From: an uncultured Prevotellaceae bacterium
GTDB lineage: Bacteria > Bacteroidota > Bacteroidia > Bacteroidales > Bacteroidaceae
Reading direction: 5' to 3'
Assembly (NCBI GenBank): GCA_937915745.1
Contig: CALGGJ010000040.1
Span: forward strand, 1 to 64,000
DNA: 64,000 nt
Within the stretch, counting starts at the first letter, position 1. Each line of letters opens with the position of its first letter. The position numbers and the translations under genes were made by a program. The notes below the pieces were generated by a model. The model had not been told where the DNA came from and searched no databases. It worked only from the letters and a program-made list of their open reading frames with translations. Of the stretch, positions 1 through 7,916 are shown one piece after another.

Positions 1-3
1 TGA

Positions 4-55
4 CTACCCATACGTACTCCCTCCGTAAGGAGGAGGGAGTAGTATGAGGGGGTAG
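4..55. repeat. Long imperfect inverted repeat (hairpin)
   Basis: CTACCC at 4-9 pairs with GGGTAG at 50-55, ATAC at 10-13 with GTAT at 42-45, and TACTCCCTCC at 15-24 perfectly with GGAGGGAGTA at 32-41 around a 7-nt loop. No T-run follows on the plus strand, so it is not a clean intrinsic terminator. It could end a gene left of the window. Bases 56-180 show no gene that I can support. Confidence 0.6.
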
Positions 56-182
56 CCGGGAAGGGGGCTTCATCGGGCGATTCTTGACGGATACGGCGTT
101 TTTTTACCGGATTGACCGGATGAAACATGCGTGGTGGGATAGTTTTTTCACTTTTTGTTCCTCTTGTTTCAATTTATTTGTT

Positions 183-190
183 TATCTTTG
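183..190 (+). promoter_or_regulatory. -7 box TATCTTTG before the repeat array and TPR regulator gene
   Basis: The sequence matches the Bacteroidota -7 element TAnnTTTG. No well-spaced TTTG -33 box is visible (TTG at 164-166 gives a 16-bp spacer). Together with TACC (191-194) it forms the left arm of a perfect 12-bp inverted repeat, TATCTTTGTACC (183-194) and GGTACAAAGATA (202-213). The right arm lies in the first tandem repeat unit. Confidence 0.55.
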
Positions 191-370
191 TACCTAACTT
201 CGGTACAAAGATAGGATTTCATTGTGTCTTTTGGGTACCTAACTTCGGTACAAAGATAGGATTTCATTGTGTCTTTTGGGTACCTAACCTCGGTACAGAG
301 ATATGATTTCATTGTGTCTTTTGGGTACCTAACCTCGGTACAAAGATAGGATTTCACTGTGTCTTTTGGG
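191..370. repeat. Four head-to-tail 45-bp repeats (family A)
   Basis: Units start at 191, 236, 281 and 326, with only a few substitutions between units. Each begins TACCTAACYTCGGTAC and carries the mirrored promoter box CAAAGATA (CAGAGATA in one unit). They fill the predicted 5' leader of the TPR regulator gene at 408. The unit length is a multiple of three and is open on the minus strand, but I see no sign that it is translated. Confidence 0.9.
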
Positions 371-407
371 TACCGTGAAGATAAAGACAATTGTTTGCGC
401 CGCACTT

Positions 408-2273
408 ATGAAACGTACCATAACATACTTTGCCGCACTTATCATTCTTGCAGCCTGCACCGGCACCGGCAGCGAGGTTACCGGCGTGCTGGAGCGTGCC
501 GACAGCATCATGGAGTCCTGCCCCGACTCCGCCTACACATTACTGGATGACATGGACAATGCGACAGTCTCCAGTCTCACACGTGCGGAGTCCGCCCGCT
601 ACTACCTGCTGCTCGGCACTGCGATGAACAAGACCGACCGCCCCATGGCGTTCGACTCGCTGTTTGAGCACACCGTGGTTGACTACTACGACCGTCACGG
701 CACCTCCAACGAGCAGATGCGCGCCCGCTACATCATGGGCTGCATCTGCCGCGACATGCACGAGTCGCCGCGTGCCATCGAGTGGTACCTCTCTGCCACC
801 GGCCGTGCCGACACCCTCGCCTCCGACTGCGACAACCTCACACTCATGCGCATCTACGGCCAGATGGCATACGTGTATATCCGTCAGATGATGCCGGAGA
901 AAACAATTGAATCCAACCGTCAATACAGCAAGTATGCTGCAAAGTGCGGCAACACCTACGAATACATCCGTGGCATAGAGTTGCAGCTGGATGCATATAA
1001 CACCCTTGGCGATAGCCAGATGATATTTGCGCTCACCGACAGTGTGCGGCACCTGTACCTCCAAAACAACATGTCCCAGGCAGCGGCCCGGGTTTATCCT
1101 ACTGCTATAATTGCCCACCTGAATCTCCAAAACTATGCAAAAGCCAGGCACATGATGGATATATTTGAGAATGAATCAGGATTGTTTGACACAGATGGAA
1201 ACATACAAAATAAGTACGCTTCATACTATACCGTTAAAGGATTGTACTACAATGGTGTAGGACAACTTGATTCTGCCGAATACTACTATCGGAAAACCTT
1301 GTCCCATGGTTTCAGTCTGAGTGGTAGCAGGGGATTGTTTAACATTTACCTGTCAAGGAATGTCATTGACTCAATAGAGCTGTATGGCCAGGCCTATGAG
1401 CATTCACTGGCGGAATTTGAGAGGAACACCAACATTCAGGCAATGCACAATATATCTTCACTATACGACTACAGCCGACATAAACAGAAAGCCCAAGAGT
1501 CGGAACTCAAAGCACAGAAAACGAAGTATTGGCTGATTATAGTTTCCATATTGTCAACTGTTGTAATCATTGTATTGATACGCAAGTGGCAAAGGCAGAA
1601 CTTGAAGAGAAAGAAATCGGTTGAGAGACTGTGCCACAAGCTGTGCGAACTGCAGGAAGCCCTTGAATCCAGGAAAAAGGAAATAGAGGAGCTTGACAAA
1701 GATAGAATCAAGTATGAGCTAAAACGTCAAATGGAGGTTGAAGCCCTTCAGCAACTTTTGTCAGATACCGAATGTATGTTGCAGGCCAAGACTTCAGAGG
1801 CGAGCGAACTGGCATTTGACATAAGGCAGTTCAGAGGCAGGAGCACCGCCGAAATCAGGGAAATGTCAGCCAGGGTAGAACATGCAAACCAAATACTGAT
1901 AGGCATCCGTTTCTACGAGGATGATATGCCAGTTAAGGAAGATGCCATATACAAAAAACTCCTTGCCAAATCTAACAATCCCTCAGCCCTGACAATATCC
2001 CAAGCCGAATGGAACACCTTCGTCGATGTGTGTGACCGTCACTTTCCAAGGTTGCGCAAAAAAATGTCATGCTGCGAACTGACGGCATATCAGGTACAGG
2101 TCACTTATTTGGTTCGTTTGGGGTTTAGCAACGGTGACATTGCACGTCTGATAGACAAAAACAGGCAGAACATCCGCAGCTTCAAGGCTTCAGCTAACAA
2201 AAAACTCTTTGGGGTATTTTCCGCTGGATTGCTTTATGACAACCTCATGCGATTTAACGGCTATGAGATGTAA
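408..2273 (+). CDS. Membrane-anchored TPR / LuxR-like HTH regulator
   Basis: Predicted transcription regulator of the Bacteroidales type with a periplasmic sensor half and a cytoplasmic DNA-binding half. The start at 408 gives a lipoprotein-like signal (LAAC, Cys18); an in-frame TTG at 366 lies inside the repeat array and was rejected. Residues 20-370 are helical and TPR-like. A membrane segment lies near 373-393 (WLIIVSILSTVVIIVLI), then a charged coiled coil to about 500, and a LuxR/GerE-like HTH near 555-605 (TAYQVQ...GFSNGDIARLI). A signal peptide plus an internal TM would put the HTH in the cytoplasm. It lies upstream of the DUF3244, transglutaminase-like and ligase genes, which it may control. 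The first 450 bp are clearly richer in GC than the rest, which suggests a mosaic origin. Ligand and targets are unknown. Confidence 0.8.
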   Translation: MKRTITYFAALIILAACTGTGSEVTGVLERADSIMESCPDSAYTLLDDMDNATVSSLTRAESARYYLLLGTAMNKTDRPMAFDSLFEHTVVDYYDRHGTSNEQMRARYIMGCICRDMHESPRAIEWYLSATGRADTLASDCDNLTLMRIYGQMAYVYIRQMMPEKTIESNRQYSKYAAKCGNTYEYIRGIELQLDAYNTLGDSQMIFALTDSVRHLYLQNNMSQAAARVYPTAIIAHLNLQNYAKARHMMDIFENESGLFDTDGNIQNKYASYYTVKGLYYNGVGQLDSAEYYYRKTLSHGFSLSGSRGLFNIYLSRNVIDSIELYGQAYEHSLAEFERNTNIQAMHNISSLYDYSRHKQKAQESELKAQKTKYWLIIVSILSTVVIIVLIRKWQRQNLKRKKSVERLCHKLCELQEALESRKKEIEELDKDRIKYELKRQMEVEALQQLLSDTECMLQAKTSEASELAFDIRQFRGRSTAEIREMSARVEHANQILIGIRFYEDDMPVKEDAIYKKLLAKSNNPSALTISQAEWNTFVDVCDRHFPRLRKKMSCCELTAYQVQVTYLVRLGFSNGDIARLIDKNRQNIRSFKASANKKLFGVFSAGLLYDNLMRFNGYEM

Positions 2274-2300
2274 TCTGCGATTTTACAGGACAAGACGGCC

Positions 2301-2493
2301 GACTTTTACAAAAAGGCTAACTACAGATACCTATAATGTACTTTTAACCTATAAATATGCCAAAAGACTTTTACAAAATTTAAGCTACGGGCAAAAGATA
2401 GAAACACGACATGTGGACGCTCGATAAATGTCTGATAACATGTCTTTTAGATTGTTGTGACAGAGAGGACTTTTACACTACTTTTACAAAAAC
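2301..2493 (+). promoter_or_regulatory. Repeated GACTTTTACA sites between regulator and DUF3244 gene
   Basis: The 307-bp gap 2274-2580 has no gene. It holds GACTTTTACAAAAA at 2301-2314, GACTTTTACAAAAT at 2366-2379, GACTTTTACACTA at 2468-2480 and ACTTTTACAAAAAC at 2480-2493, plus a weaker ACTTTTAACC at 2340-2349. The last two sites are 12 bp apart. Direct repeats upstream of a -7 box suggest a binding-site array, perhaps for the regulator encoded just upstream; that is inference. Confidence 0.5.
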
Positions 2494-2528
2494 TCTGAAA
2501 ATAGCATGCAGGTATCCGATGTATGTCG

Positions 2529-2536
2529 TATCTTTG
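2529..2536 (+). promoter_or_regulatory. -7 box TATCTTTG for the DUF3244 gene
   Basis: TATCTTTG lies 44 nt upstream of the ATG at 2581 and matches TAnnTTTG. The repeated GACTTTTACA sites lie directly upstream. No convincing TTTG -33 box is seen, which fits an activator-dependent promoter. Confidence 0.6.
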
Positions 2537-2580
2537 CATCCGAAATTCCATCAGACGTGGAATAATAAAGACAAATAATT

Positions 2581-2928
2581 ATGACAAAGAAACATCTGAC
2601 ACTTATGCTGCTTTTCGTGTGCTCATCTTTAATGAATGCACAGCCGGCACCAGTACCAATTGAGCCAGAGATCCCAGATCCAAGTCATCAAGGTGGTCAC
2701 AACAAATCCCCGGTACAACTCCCTCAGGTATGGATTGAAGACTACACCCTCACGTTCGATGCCTCGTGCGTGGGATGTATGATTGAGATTGAGCAGGACG
2801 GCGTCGTGGTCTATACCACGTTCGTTGACCTCAACGGTGAGGTCACACTGCCGTCCACACTCTCCGGCAGCCTCCAGCTCGTCATCTACCGTGGTGACCA
2901 GTCCTACACCGGCGAGTTCGAGCTCTAA
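2581..2928 (+). CDS. Secreted DUF3244 family protein
   Basis: A 115-residue exported protein. Residues 1-20 form a signal peptide (MTKKHLTLMLLFVCSSLMNA). The mature part starts proline-rich and continues into a small beta-sandwich pattern with the family-like segments KSPVQLPQVW, DYTLTFDASC, a VYTTFVDLNGEVTLP strand pair and the closing YTGEFEL. This resembles the short secreted DUF3244 proteins common in Bacteroides and Prevotella, whose role is unknown. It has a CxxC pair (SCVGC). The first half is AT-rich and the second half GC-rich. Its position between a TPR/HTH regulator and a transglutaminase-like lipoprotein suggests a substrate, sensor ligand or structural surface peptide, but nothing proves it. 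Confidence 0.75.
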   Translation: MTKKHLTLMLLFVCSSLMNAQPAPVPIEPEIPDPSHQGGHNKSPVQLPQVWIEDYTLTFDASCVGCMIEIEQDGVVVYTTFVDLNGEVTLPSTLSGSLQLVIYRGDQSYTGEFEL

Positions 2929-3074
2929 CCCCCTGAAACCAGCGGATTTCAGCCCGGCGGAACTCTGTGCCACGGTGCAAGTAGCTTATCCCGAACCGGC
3001 CAGCCTGTCGGCAGACAGGCCATTCCATCGGGGAAATCCGCTTTCAGGATGAAAAAAAGAAACAAACGATCATT

Positions 3075-4673
3075 ATGAGGTACCTCATACGTACATATGC
3101 AGTAATTGTTTTTCTCGCCGTCATATCCTCCTGCTCCCCGTGGCAGGAGGAGACGGCCTTTGAGCGTGTGGTGGAATACTACCGCAGCCAGGGGGACACG
3201 CTTAAGATGCAGGCAGCGGAATACCTGGCCCGCTACTCCGGGTACCACTACGGAGTGCCGCGACTTCTAAGCCGAAAACCAAAGCTGTCGTGTCTTGACT
3301 TCGTATCTCGGCCAGAAGTCAATCCTGACTCCGTATTCCTATCGTATCTCGACAGTCAGGACATATATATGATAGCAGAAGATCCTGCCTACGACCGTGA
3401 CACCATCACCGATGAATACCTCACAGACAACATAGAACTAGCCTTTGACTCGTGGCAGCAGCCGTGGGCAAAGGATGTCAGCTTCAAGGATTTCCGGAAA
3501 TACATCCTGCCTTACCGTAATGGTGACGAAGCACTGTCGGATTGGCGCCGCTATTTCATGGAACGTTATGCGACATCGATAATGGATTCAGTTTCCAATC
3601 CCTCATCTCTGCCGGAAGTTGCGCAGTATATCATGCGCCAGATTCGTCGTGATGTGGCCTATGGCGGCAGTATGGGCCTGTTTTGTGACGACCTTCTTAC
3701 GCCCGAAGGGATGATGCAGCTACACTGGATGGAATGCAAGGGATGTGCACATTACACTACGCTTGCCATGCGTGCTTGTGGAGTGCCGTGTGCCATGATT
3801 CAGATTAACTGGCGGTTCACAGAGGTACCACACTACACCGTCATGTTTCCTGCCGTAGGCACCAACGAACGTGCATTCCGCCTGACAGTTGGCGATACGC
3901 TGATGTATATGGGTGAACCCAAGGACACGATGGCTGCATGGCGAGTGTGGGAATATGACTATGAGTTGAATAACGAACGTCTTGAACTACAACAACGGTA
4001 TGCTGCAACTCTCGGGGATTTCGACTATTTGTTTTCACCGCCCACCATTTCAGATGTCACTTCACAGATGTGTACTACATACGACTTCTCGCTGCCTGTT
4101 CCAGACAGCCTGAGGAGGAAGGAATACCTGTTCCTCTGCCGTTTCCACGACCGTCAGTGGCTGCCGGTGAGAGAGGGACGGATTGATGCCGATTCTGTCA
4201 GATTCAGTGATGCCACCATACGTCAGTGGTACAGGCTGGGATATGCCGATGGAGATTCGGTACTGACATTTGGCAATACCTTTACACTTTTAGGAAACAT
4301 GGAAATCACGGATGTCAGCGAACGCATCCGTCTCTACGACCTTTCGGGCGATACTATATTGTTCCGCCTGGCCTATCGCGACAAGGTAAACGACAGCCTG
4401 CCACAACGTGAGATGACTACATTCTACTGGGGAGCAGACAATGAGTGGCACGGTTATAGCGGTATTGCCGTATTGTGGTATTTCAATCCCAAAACAGGTG
4501 AATACCGTGAGCATGAGGCTGGACTCAGAGACAAGGGATTCCGTCCCGACTTTCATCTTCTTGATGTGCGGCTACCGCGTTGGACAGTATTCCACGATGA
4601 CATTCTCAGAAGTCCGTTCGGATTCCTGAAACCCGACGAGGATACGGGCGAAGGGGTATTGATGCAGTTCTAA
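3075..4673 (+). CDS. Transglutaminase-like lipoprotein
   Basis: A 532-residue lipoprotein (signal VFLAVISSC, Cys20) with a central transglutaminase-like fold. The stretch MECKGCAHYTTLAMRACGVP (about residues 219-238) matches the active-site Cys region of the family (Cys224 most likely), and PHYTVMFPA (His253) matches the His motif. The acidic third member is not obvious. Bacteroidota enzymes of this class are mostly uncharacterised; they may cleave or crosslink peptides in the periplasm or at the outer membrane. The C-terminal 250 residues look like beta-rich repeats around a WYRLGYADGDS segment. The gene follows DUF3244 by 146 bp and is probably co-transcribed. Substrate unknown. Confidence 0.7.
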   Translation: MRYLIRTYAVIVFLAVISSCSPWQEETAFERVVEYYRSQGDTLKMQAAEYLARYSGYHYGVPRLLSRKPKLSCLDFVSRPEVNPDSVFLSYLDSQDIYMIAEDPAYDRDTITDEYLTDNIELAFDSWQQPWAKDVSFKDFRKYILPYRNGDEALSDWRRYFMERYATSIMDSVSNPSSLPEVAQYIMRQIRRDVAYGGSMGLFCDDLLTPEGMMQLHWMECKGCAHYTTLAMRACGVPCAMIQINWRFTEVPHYTVMFPAVGTNERAFRLTVGDTLMYMGEPKDTMAAWRVWEYDYELNNERLELQQRYAATLGDFDYLFSPPTISDVTSQMCTTYDFSLPVPDSLRRKEYLFLCRFHDRQWLPVREGRIDADSVRFSDATIRQWYRLGYADGDSVLTFGNTFTLLGNMEITDVSERIRLYDLSGDTILFRLAYRDKVNDSLPQREMTTFYWGADNEWHGYSGIAVLWYFNPKTGEYREHEAGLRDKGFRPDFHLLDVRLPRWTVFHDDILRSPFGFLKPDEDTGEGVLMQF

Positions 4674-4708
4674 AAATACAAAACCAAATAATAAATTTTT
4701 TAACTATT

Positions 4709-4880
4709 TAATTACAAAACATGAGAAGTATTAGGAAAACAAAGTATGTGCTTGCATGTATCGCATGCATGGCACTTGTAGGAGCAGCCGTTACAAGCTG
4801 TGAAAACGACGACCTGTTCGACTTGGATAACACCGACTATTCTGCATCGACTATTCATACTCGTGCGGGAATTGACATGT
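4709..4880. repeat. 172-bp direct duplication, copy 1
   Basis: From TAATTACAAAACATG to GACATGT this segment is repeated at 6195-6366 with one visible difference (AAAGTATG against AAGGTATG). It covers the start region and the first 52 codons of the lipoprotein gene at 6207. After the junction the copies diverge abruptly. Confidence 0.9.
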
Positions 4881-4888
4881 ATAATTAA
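4721..4888 (+). pseudogene. Truncated copy of the peptidase-like lipoprotein
   Basis: A 55-codon frame that copies residues 1-53 of the protein at 6207-7055 (one K/R difference), then adds YN and stops. It keeps the whole lipoprotein signal (VTSC, Cys27) but loses the domain with the putative Cys-His-Asp residues. It is either a remnant left by recombination or a free lipoprotein leader of no clear function. It sits 57 bp before the secreted-protein gene at 4946, just as the intact copy precedes its own partner at 7081. Confidence 0.8.
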
Positions 4889-4945
4889 ATTAACTCAAGT
4901 ATTATAACTTACAGAATTTTTTTCAAATAAATATAGCGAGGGCTT

Positions 4946-5725
4946 ATGAAACACTTGTTATCTATCATTGTTGCCATCTGTTTTCTTATTACAACAGATG
5001 CAGAGGCTCAAGATTATTCGAGCATAAAAACACGTCTTCATGACTGGTATGGAATAAATTATTCGTTCAATGAGGAACAGGTAAAAGTACTGCCAAAACA
5101 AAAATTGTTTAATTACCCATTCTATTTCAATGCGATGCCGAGCACCAACAAAGATAAGAAAGGGAATACAATTTATAAAAATGTTGGAGGCAGGTCTGTG
5201 TACAATTGCTGCCTGATGATACGTGTAGATGATAACTGTTTTTTGTTTACAAGAAACATGGAAATTGAAAGAAAACCGCATGTTGACAGGACTTCTCCTG
5301 TAATTCCTGCTGATAATGTTTATTTTGAGAACATTCTCCTTAATAACTGCGATTTACCATGGTTTCATATTGACCATACTTCCGAAGTGTTGAATGACAA
5401 GAAGGCAATGGCTAAAATTACAAAAGCAAAAGATAAAAATATACATAGGGCCGAGTCGGATGATATCAGACGGGTAAACGCAGAAAACGGTTATATTACA
5501 AGATTCCCATATGTAAAAAGGATATCATGTGATGAAAGTATCATTAATGATAGATTACATAAATCTGGGGTGAAATGCTATGGTGTAGAGTTTAACCGAA
5601 CGGACAGGTATGGATATAACATTTCAATGCTTGTTTTTATTGAGAAGGGCGGCAAATCCATCGACGACTACGTGGAGCAGATCAGCCACTACGTACGCTT
5701 CGACCCTGACTTCCAGCCGGAATAG
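4946..5725 (+). CDS. Secreted protein of unknown family (module copy 1)
   Basis: A 259-residue protein with a signal peptide (residues 1-21, ending TTDAEAQ). I recognise no known domain. It is a distant relative of the protein at 7081: both have an aligned C-terminal third (FPYVKRI against FPEFERI, then MLVFIEKGGKSIDDY against MLLFIHQRKGGKTIDDY), and their last 24 residues are identical because 72 bp of DNA are identical. The gene is AT-rich except for that GC-rich tail. The pairing with a peptidase-like lipoprotein leader suggests that the two products act together outside the cytoplasm; that is inference. Confidence 0.7.
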   Translation: MKHLLSIIVAICFLITTDAEAQDYSSIKTRLHDWYGINYSFNEEQVKVLPKQKLFNYPFYFNAMPSTNKDKKGNTIYKNVGGRSVYNCCLMIRVDDNCFLFTRNMEIERKPHVDRTSPVIPADNVYFENILLNNCDLPWFHIDHTSEVLNDKKAMAKITKAKDKNIHRAESDDIRRVNAENGYITRFPYVKRISCDESIINDRLHKSGVKCYGVEFNRTDRYGYNISMLVFIEKGGKSIDDYVEQISHYVRFDPDFQPE

Positions 5726-5734
5726 ACAGCAAGA
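5663..5734. repeat. 72-bp identical gene-end segment, copy 1
   Basis: GACGACTACG...GACAGCAAGA at 5663-5734 is identical to 7840-7911. It covers the last 20-odd codons and the stop of both secreted-protein genes. It is GC-rich within AT-rich genes, and copy 1 ends at the point where transposase debris begins. Confidence 0.9.
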
Positions 5735-6155
5735 ACTGGTTGTTTGAAGCCAGGTTGAAAGAGTGTACTTCTTCCATTCCCAACCTTATCTCTCGCCGTC
5801 AGTTCAATGACCGCCTCAAGGCGGTGAGTAGTCTGTGTGAGCAGATACGTATCCGCATTGCCAATCATATTGATGGCGGCGAGGACTACTTATGCATAGA
5901 CTCCAAGCCAATAGAAGTGTGCCGTGTGACTCGTGGCAAAAGATGCAAGATGGGGCGGACGTGTGATTTTAAACCAAAGCTCCTGATTTCGGCTACTGTG
6001 CATCTCAAGGAAGCTACTGCTTCGGCGATAAGCTCCATGCCCTCTGCGGCTTAAGCAGTGTCATACACTCATACGACCTGTCTAAGGCAAGTGTACACGA
6101 CATCAATTACATCAACAACAAGCCCATAGGCAGGATTAAGTACGCACTGTTTTAA
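5731..6155 (+). mobile_element. IS982-family transposase remnant, frameshifted
   Basis: Two frames together give an IS982-like transposase core. Frame 1 (from about 5731) reads KNWLFEARLK...ISRRQFNDRLK...YLCIDSKPIEVCRVTRGKRCK. A one-base shift near 5980-5986 moves to the second frame, which reads FGYCASQGSYCFGDKLHALC, then VIHSYDLSKASVHDI, and a stop at 6153-6155. IDSKPIEVC and the KLHAxCG...HxYDLxxAxxHD pattern are typical of the family. The N-terminal part and the C-terminal catalytic Glu region are missing, so it cannot be active. It sits between the two copies of the lipoprotein/secreted-protein module. Confidence 0.85.
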
Positions 6156-6194
6156 TTCCGCCAACGAGTTAAATCTATTAATAGAACCTACCTA

Positions 6195-6366
6195 TAATTA
6201 CAAAACATGAGAAGTATTAGGAAAACAAGGTATGTGCTTGCATGTATCGCATGCATGGCACTTGTAGGAGCAGCCGTTACAAGCTGTGAAAACGACGACC
6301 TGTTCGACTTGGATAACACCGACTATTCTGCATCGACTATTCATACTCGTGCGGGAATTGACATGT
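6195..6366. repeat. 172-bp direct duplication, copy 2
   Basis: This is the second copy of the segment at 4709-4880. Here it runs into an intact lipoprotein gene, so it probably represents the parental arrangement. Confidence 0.9.
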
Positions 6367-7055
6367 CGGAGTATCTGGATTTGTCAACATACGACTATAC
6401 TGCATGGTCCAATAACGACTATAAAATCATTTCGACAGCGATAGAACGAATGGGGCTATCATACAACAAGGATAGACACCGTTATCAATTCAATATTGAC
6501 AATAACTCAAACACCAATATTTCTGATTCGTTATATGCAATGATAATAGATATGGCCGAATATTCCAACTCTATATTATTTGTAAACAAAAAGAAAATCA
6601 AACGACGTAAAACACGGAATAGCGATACCGTCGGCATAGTTCCAGATTGTGTTCCAGTGGCATTGTCTCATATCGCATCGTCTGTGTATCAACAACCAAC
6701 TTACGATGCCGTTGTTGCCGTATGCGATTCTATTGACAGCAATTGGAGAATCCAGGGAGGTGTACAAACATCCAAAGTGTATTCTGTGATTAGTTGTTTT
6801 GCACCTACTTATCCGTTAGGTCAAGATGGGATGGTTTCCTCAATGGACACAGTTCAACTTAGTAAATGTGTAATGCTTATTGATAAGGGCGGTAATATTG
6901 ATCATGCCGTAAATGCAGTATATTTTGTTCCAAATCATAACCACCCCAGCAGAAGTTTGATTTTCTATCTTGATTATACATCCGGTTCAGTAAACGAGAA
7001 AAAGCCGAAGTTTATTACTCCATCAGAGATGACATTAATATTCCCGTTTGTTTAA
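6207..7055 (+). CDS. Lipoprotein, putative C39/papain-like cysteine peptidase
   Basis: A 282-residue lipoprotein (AAVTSC, Cys27). Residues 145-152 (VPDCVPVA) look like the active-site Cys segment of C39/papain-like peptidases (Cys148 followed by a helix, VALSHIASSVY). His233 in IDHAVNAVYF and Asp256 in FYLDYTSG have the expected order and spacing for a Cys-His-Asp triad. This is a motif-level call and no family was confirmed. The gene is AT-rich and is followed after 25 bp by the secreted protein at 7081. A truncated copy lies at 4721. Likely location: outer membrane or periplasm. Alternative: a non-catalytic papain-fold protein. Confidence 0.5.
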   Translation: MRSIRKTRYVLACIACMALVGAAVTSCENDDLFDLDNTDYSASTIHTRAGIDMSEYLDLSTYDYTAWSNNDYKIISTAIERMGLSYNKDRHRYQFNIDNNSNTNISDSLYAMIIDMAEYSNSILFVNKKKIKRRKTRNSDTVGIVPDCVPVALSHIASSVYQQPTYDAVVAVCDSIDSNWRIQGGVQTSKVYSVISCFAPTYPLGQDGMVSSMDTVQLSKCVMLIDKGGNIDHAVNAVYFVPNHNHPSRSLIFYLDYTSGSVNEKKPKFITPSEMTLIFPFV

Positions 7056-7080
7056 TCTTAAATAACTGTTATATTGTATT

Positions 7081-7902
7081 ATGAGTAGATTGTTTATAAA
7101 TATTATCCTTATATGTTTACCGGCATTAACTACATATGCACAAAGCAATGTTATTACTTTAGATGATATAGTAAAAAAACATCTAAATAGAAATGAAAAG
7201 TTGCAGGGCAATGACACTTTATATGTATCTATGCTGGAATTACAAAATAATTATAAGAAGTATCAGTCAACTTATGGTATCATGGCGGGTATCAATATAA
7301 TGTATCCGGAAAAATATGTTACGGAATTAGAAGAGGAGATGTCATTTTATTTTGGTCTGATTGATCAAAGCCGAGTGGGAATGAAATATTCCAGCAGCCT
7401 GTCAGTCCAAATCGATGAGAACTGTATTGTATATCTCTCCAATGCGCCTACAAGTAAACTGCATCACGACGAGACAGAGCCTCTAAGGCCGTATCACCCA
7501 TCGTGTGACGATTTTTTATATCAGAACATAGATATTCCATATACTCATTGGTATAACTATCCTAATATACGCCAGGTGGATAGTAAACGGAAAAAGGCTT
7601 TAAAGAAGTATTTGACATATTATGACGACCTGGAAATAAAAAAAAGGCTGCAGGCTGATATCGTTAATACAATCCAATTTCCTGAATTTGAACGAATATT
7701 CATTGAAGAACCATCGTTACATAATTACCTGCATGCATTCTTTGATTCATGTTATATGCTGGAGTTTTTCAACGAAACACGCCGTTTCAGTGTAATAATG
7801 TTATTATTTATTCATCAGAGGAAGGGAGGCAAAACAATTGACGACTACGTGGAGCAGATCAGCCACTACGTACGCTTCGACCCTGACTTCCAGCCGGAAT
7901 AG
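7081..7902 (+). CDS. Secreted protein of unknown family (module copy 2)
   Basis: A 273-residue exported protein (signal peptide 1-20, LPALTTYAQ) with no domain that I recognise. It is a paralogue of the product at 4946, weakly similar through the body and identical over the last 24 residues (DDYVEQISHYVRFDPDFQPE). It has many aromatic and charged residues and reads as a soluble mixed alpha/beta protein. It lies directly after the peptidase-like lipoprotein gene and 14 bp before the ligase-like gene, so all three are probably one transcript. Function unknown. Confidence 0.7.
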   Translation: MSRLFINIILICLPALTTYAQSNVITLDDIVKKHLNRNEKLQGNDTLYVSMLELQNNYKKYQSTYGIMAGINIMYPEKYVTELEEEMSFYFGLIDQSRVGMKYSSSLSVQIDENCIVYLSNAPTSKLHHDETEPLRPYHPSCDDFLYQNIDIPYTHWYNYPNIRQVDSKRKKALKKYLTYYDDLEIKKRLQADIVNTIQFPEFERIFIEEPSLHNYLHAFFDSCYMLEFFNETRRFSVIMLLFIHQRKGGKTIDDYVEQISHYVRFDPDFQPE

Positions 7903-7911
7903 ACAGCAAGA
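7840..7911. repeat. 72-bp identical gene-end segment, copy 2
   Basis: Identical to 5663-5734. Upstream of it the two genes differ strongly, so the identity is recent and local. This points to gene conversion rather than to simple duplication of the whole gene. Confidence 0.9.
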
Positions 7912-7916
7912 TAAGT

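Noticed and set aside
191..370. CRISPR array in family A, B, C or D repeats
   Set aside because: Units are head to tail with no unique spacers, and no cas gene is in the window.
366..407. TTG start for the TPR regulator (635 residues)
   Set aside because: It lies inside the repeat array and would bury the clear lipoprotein signal that starts at 408.
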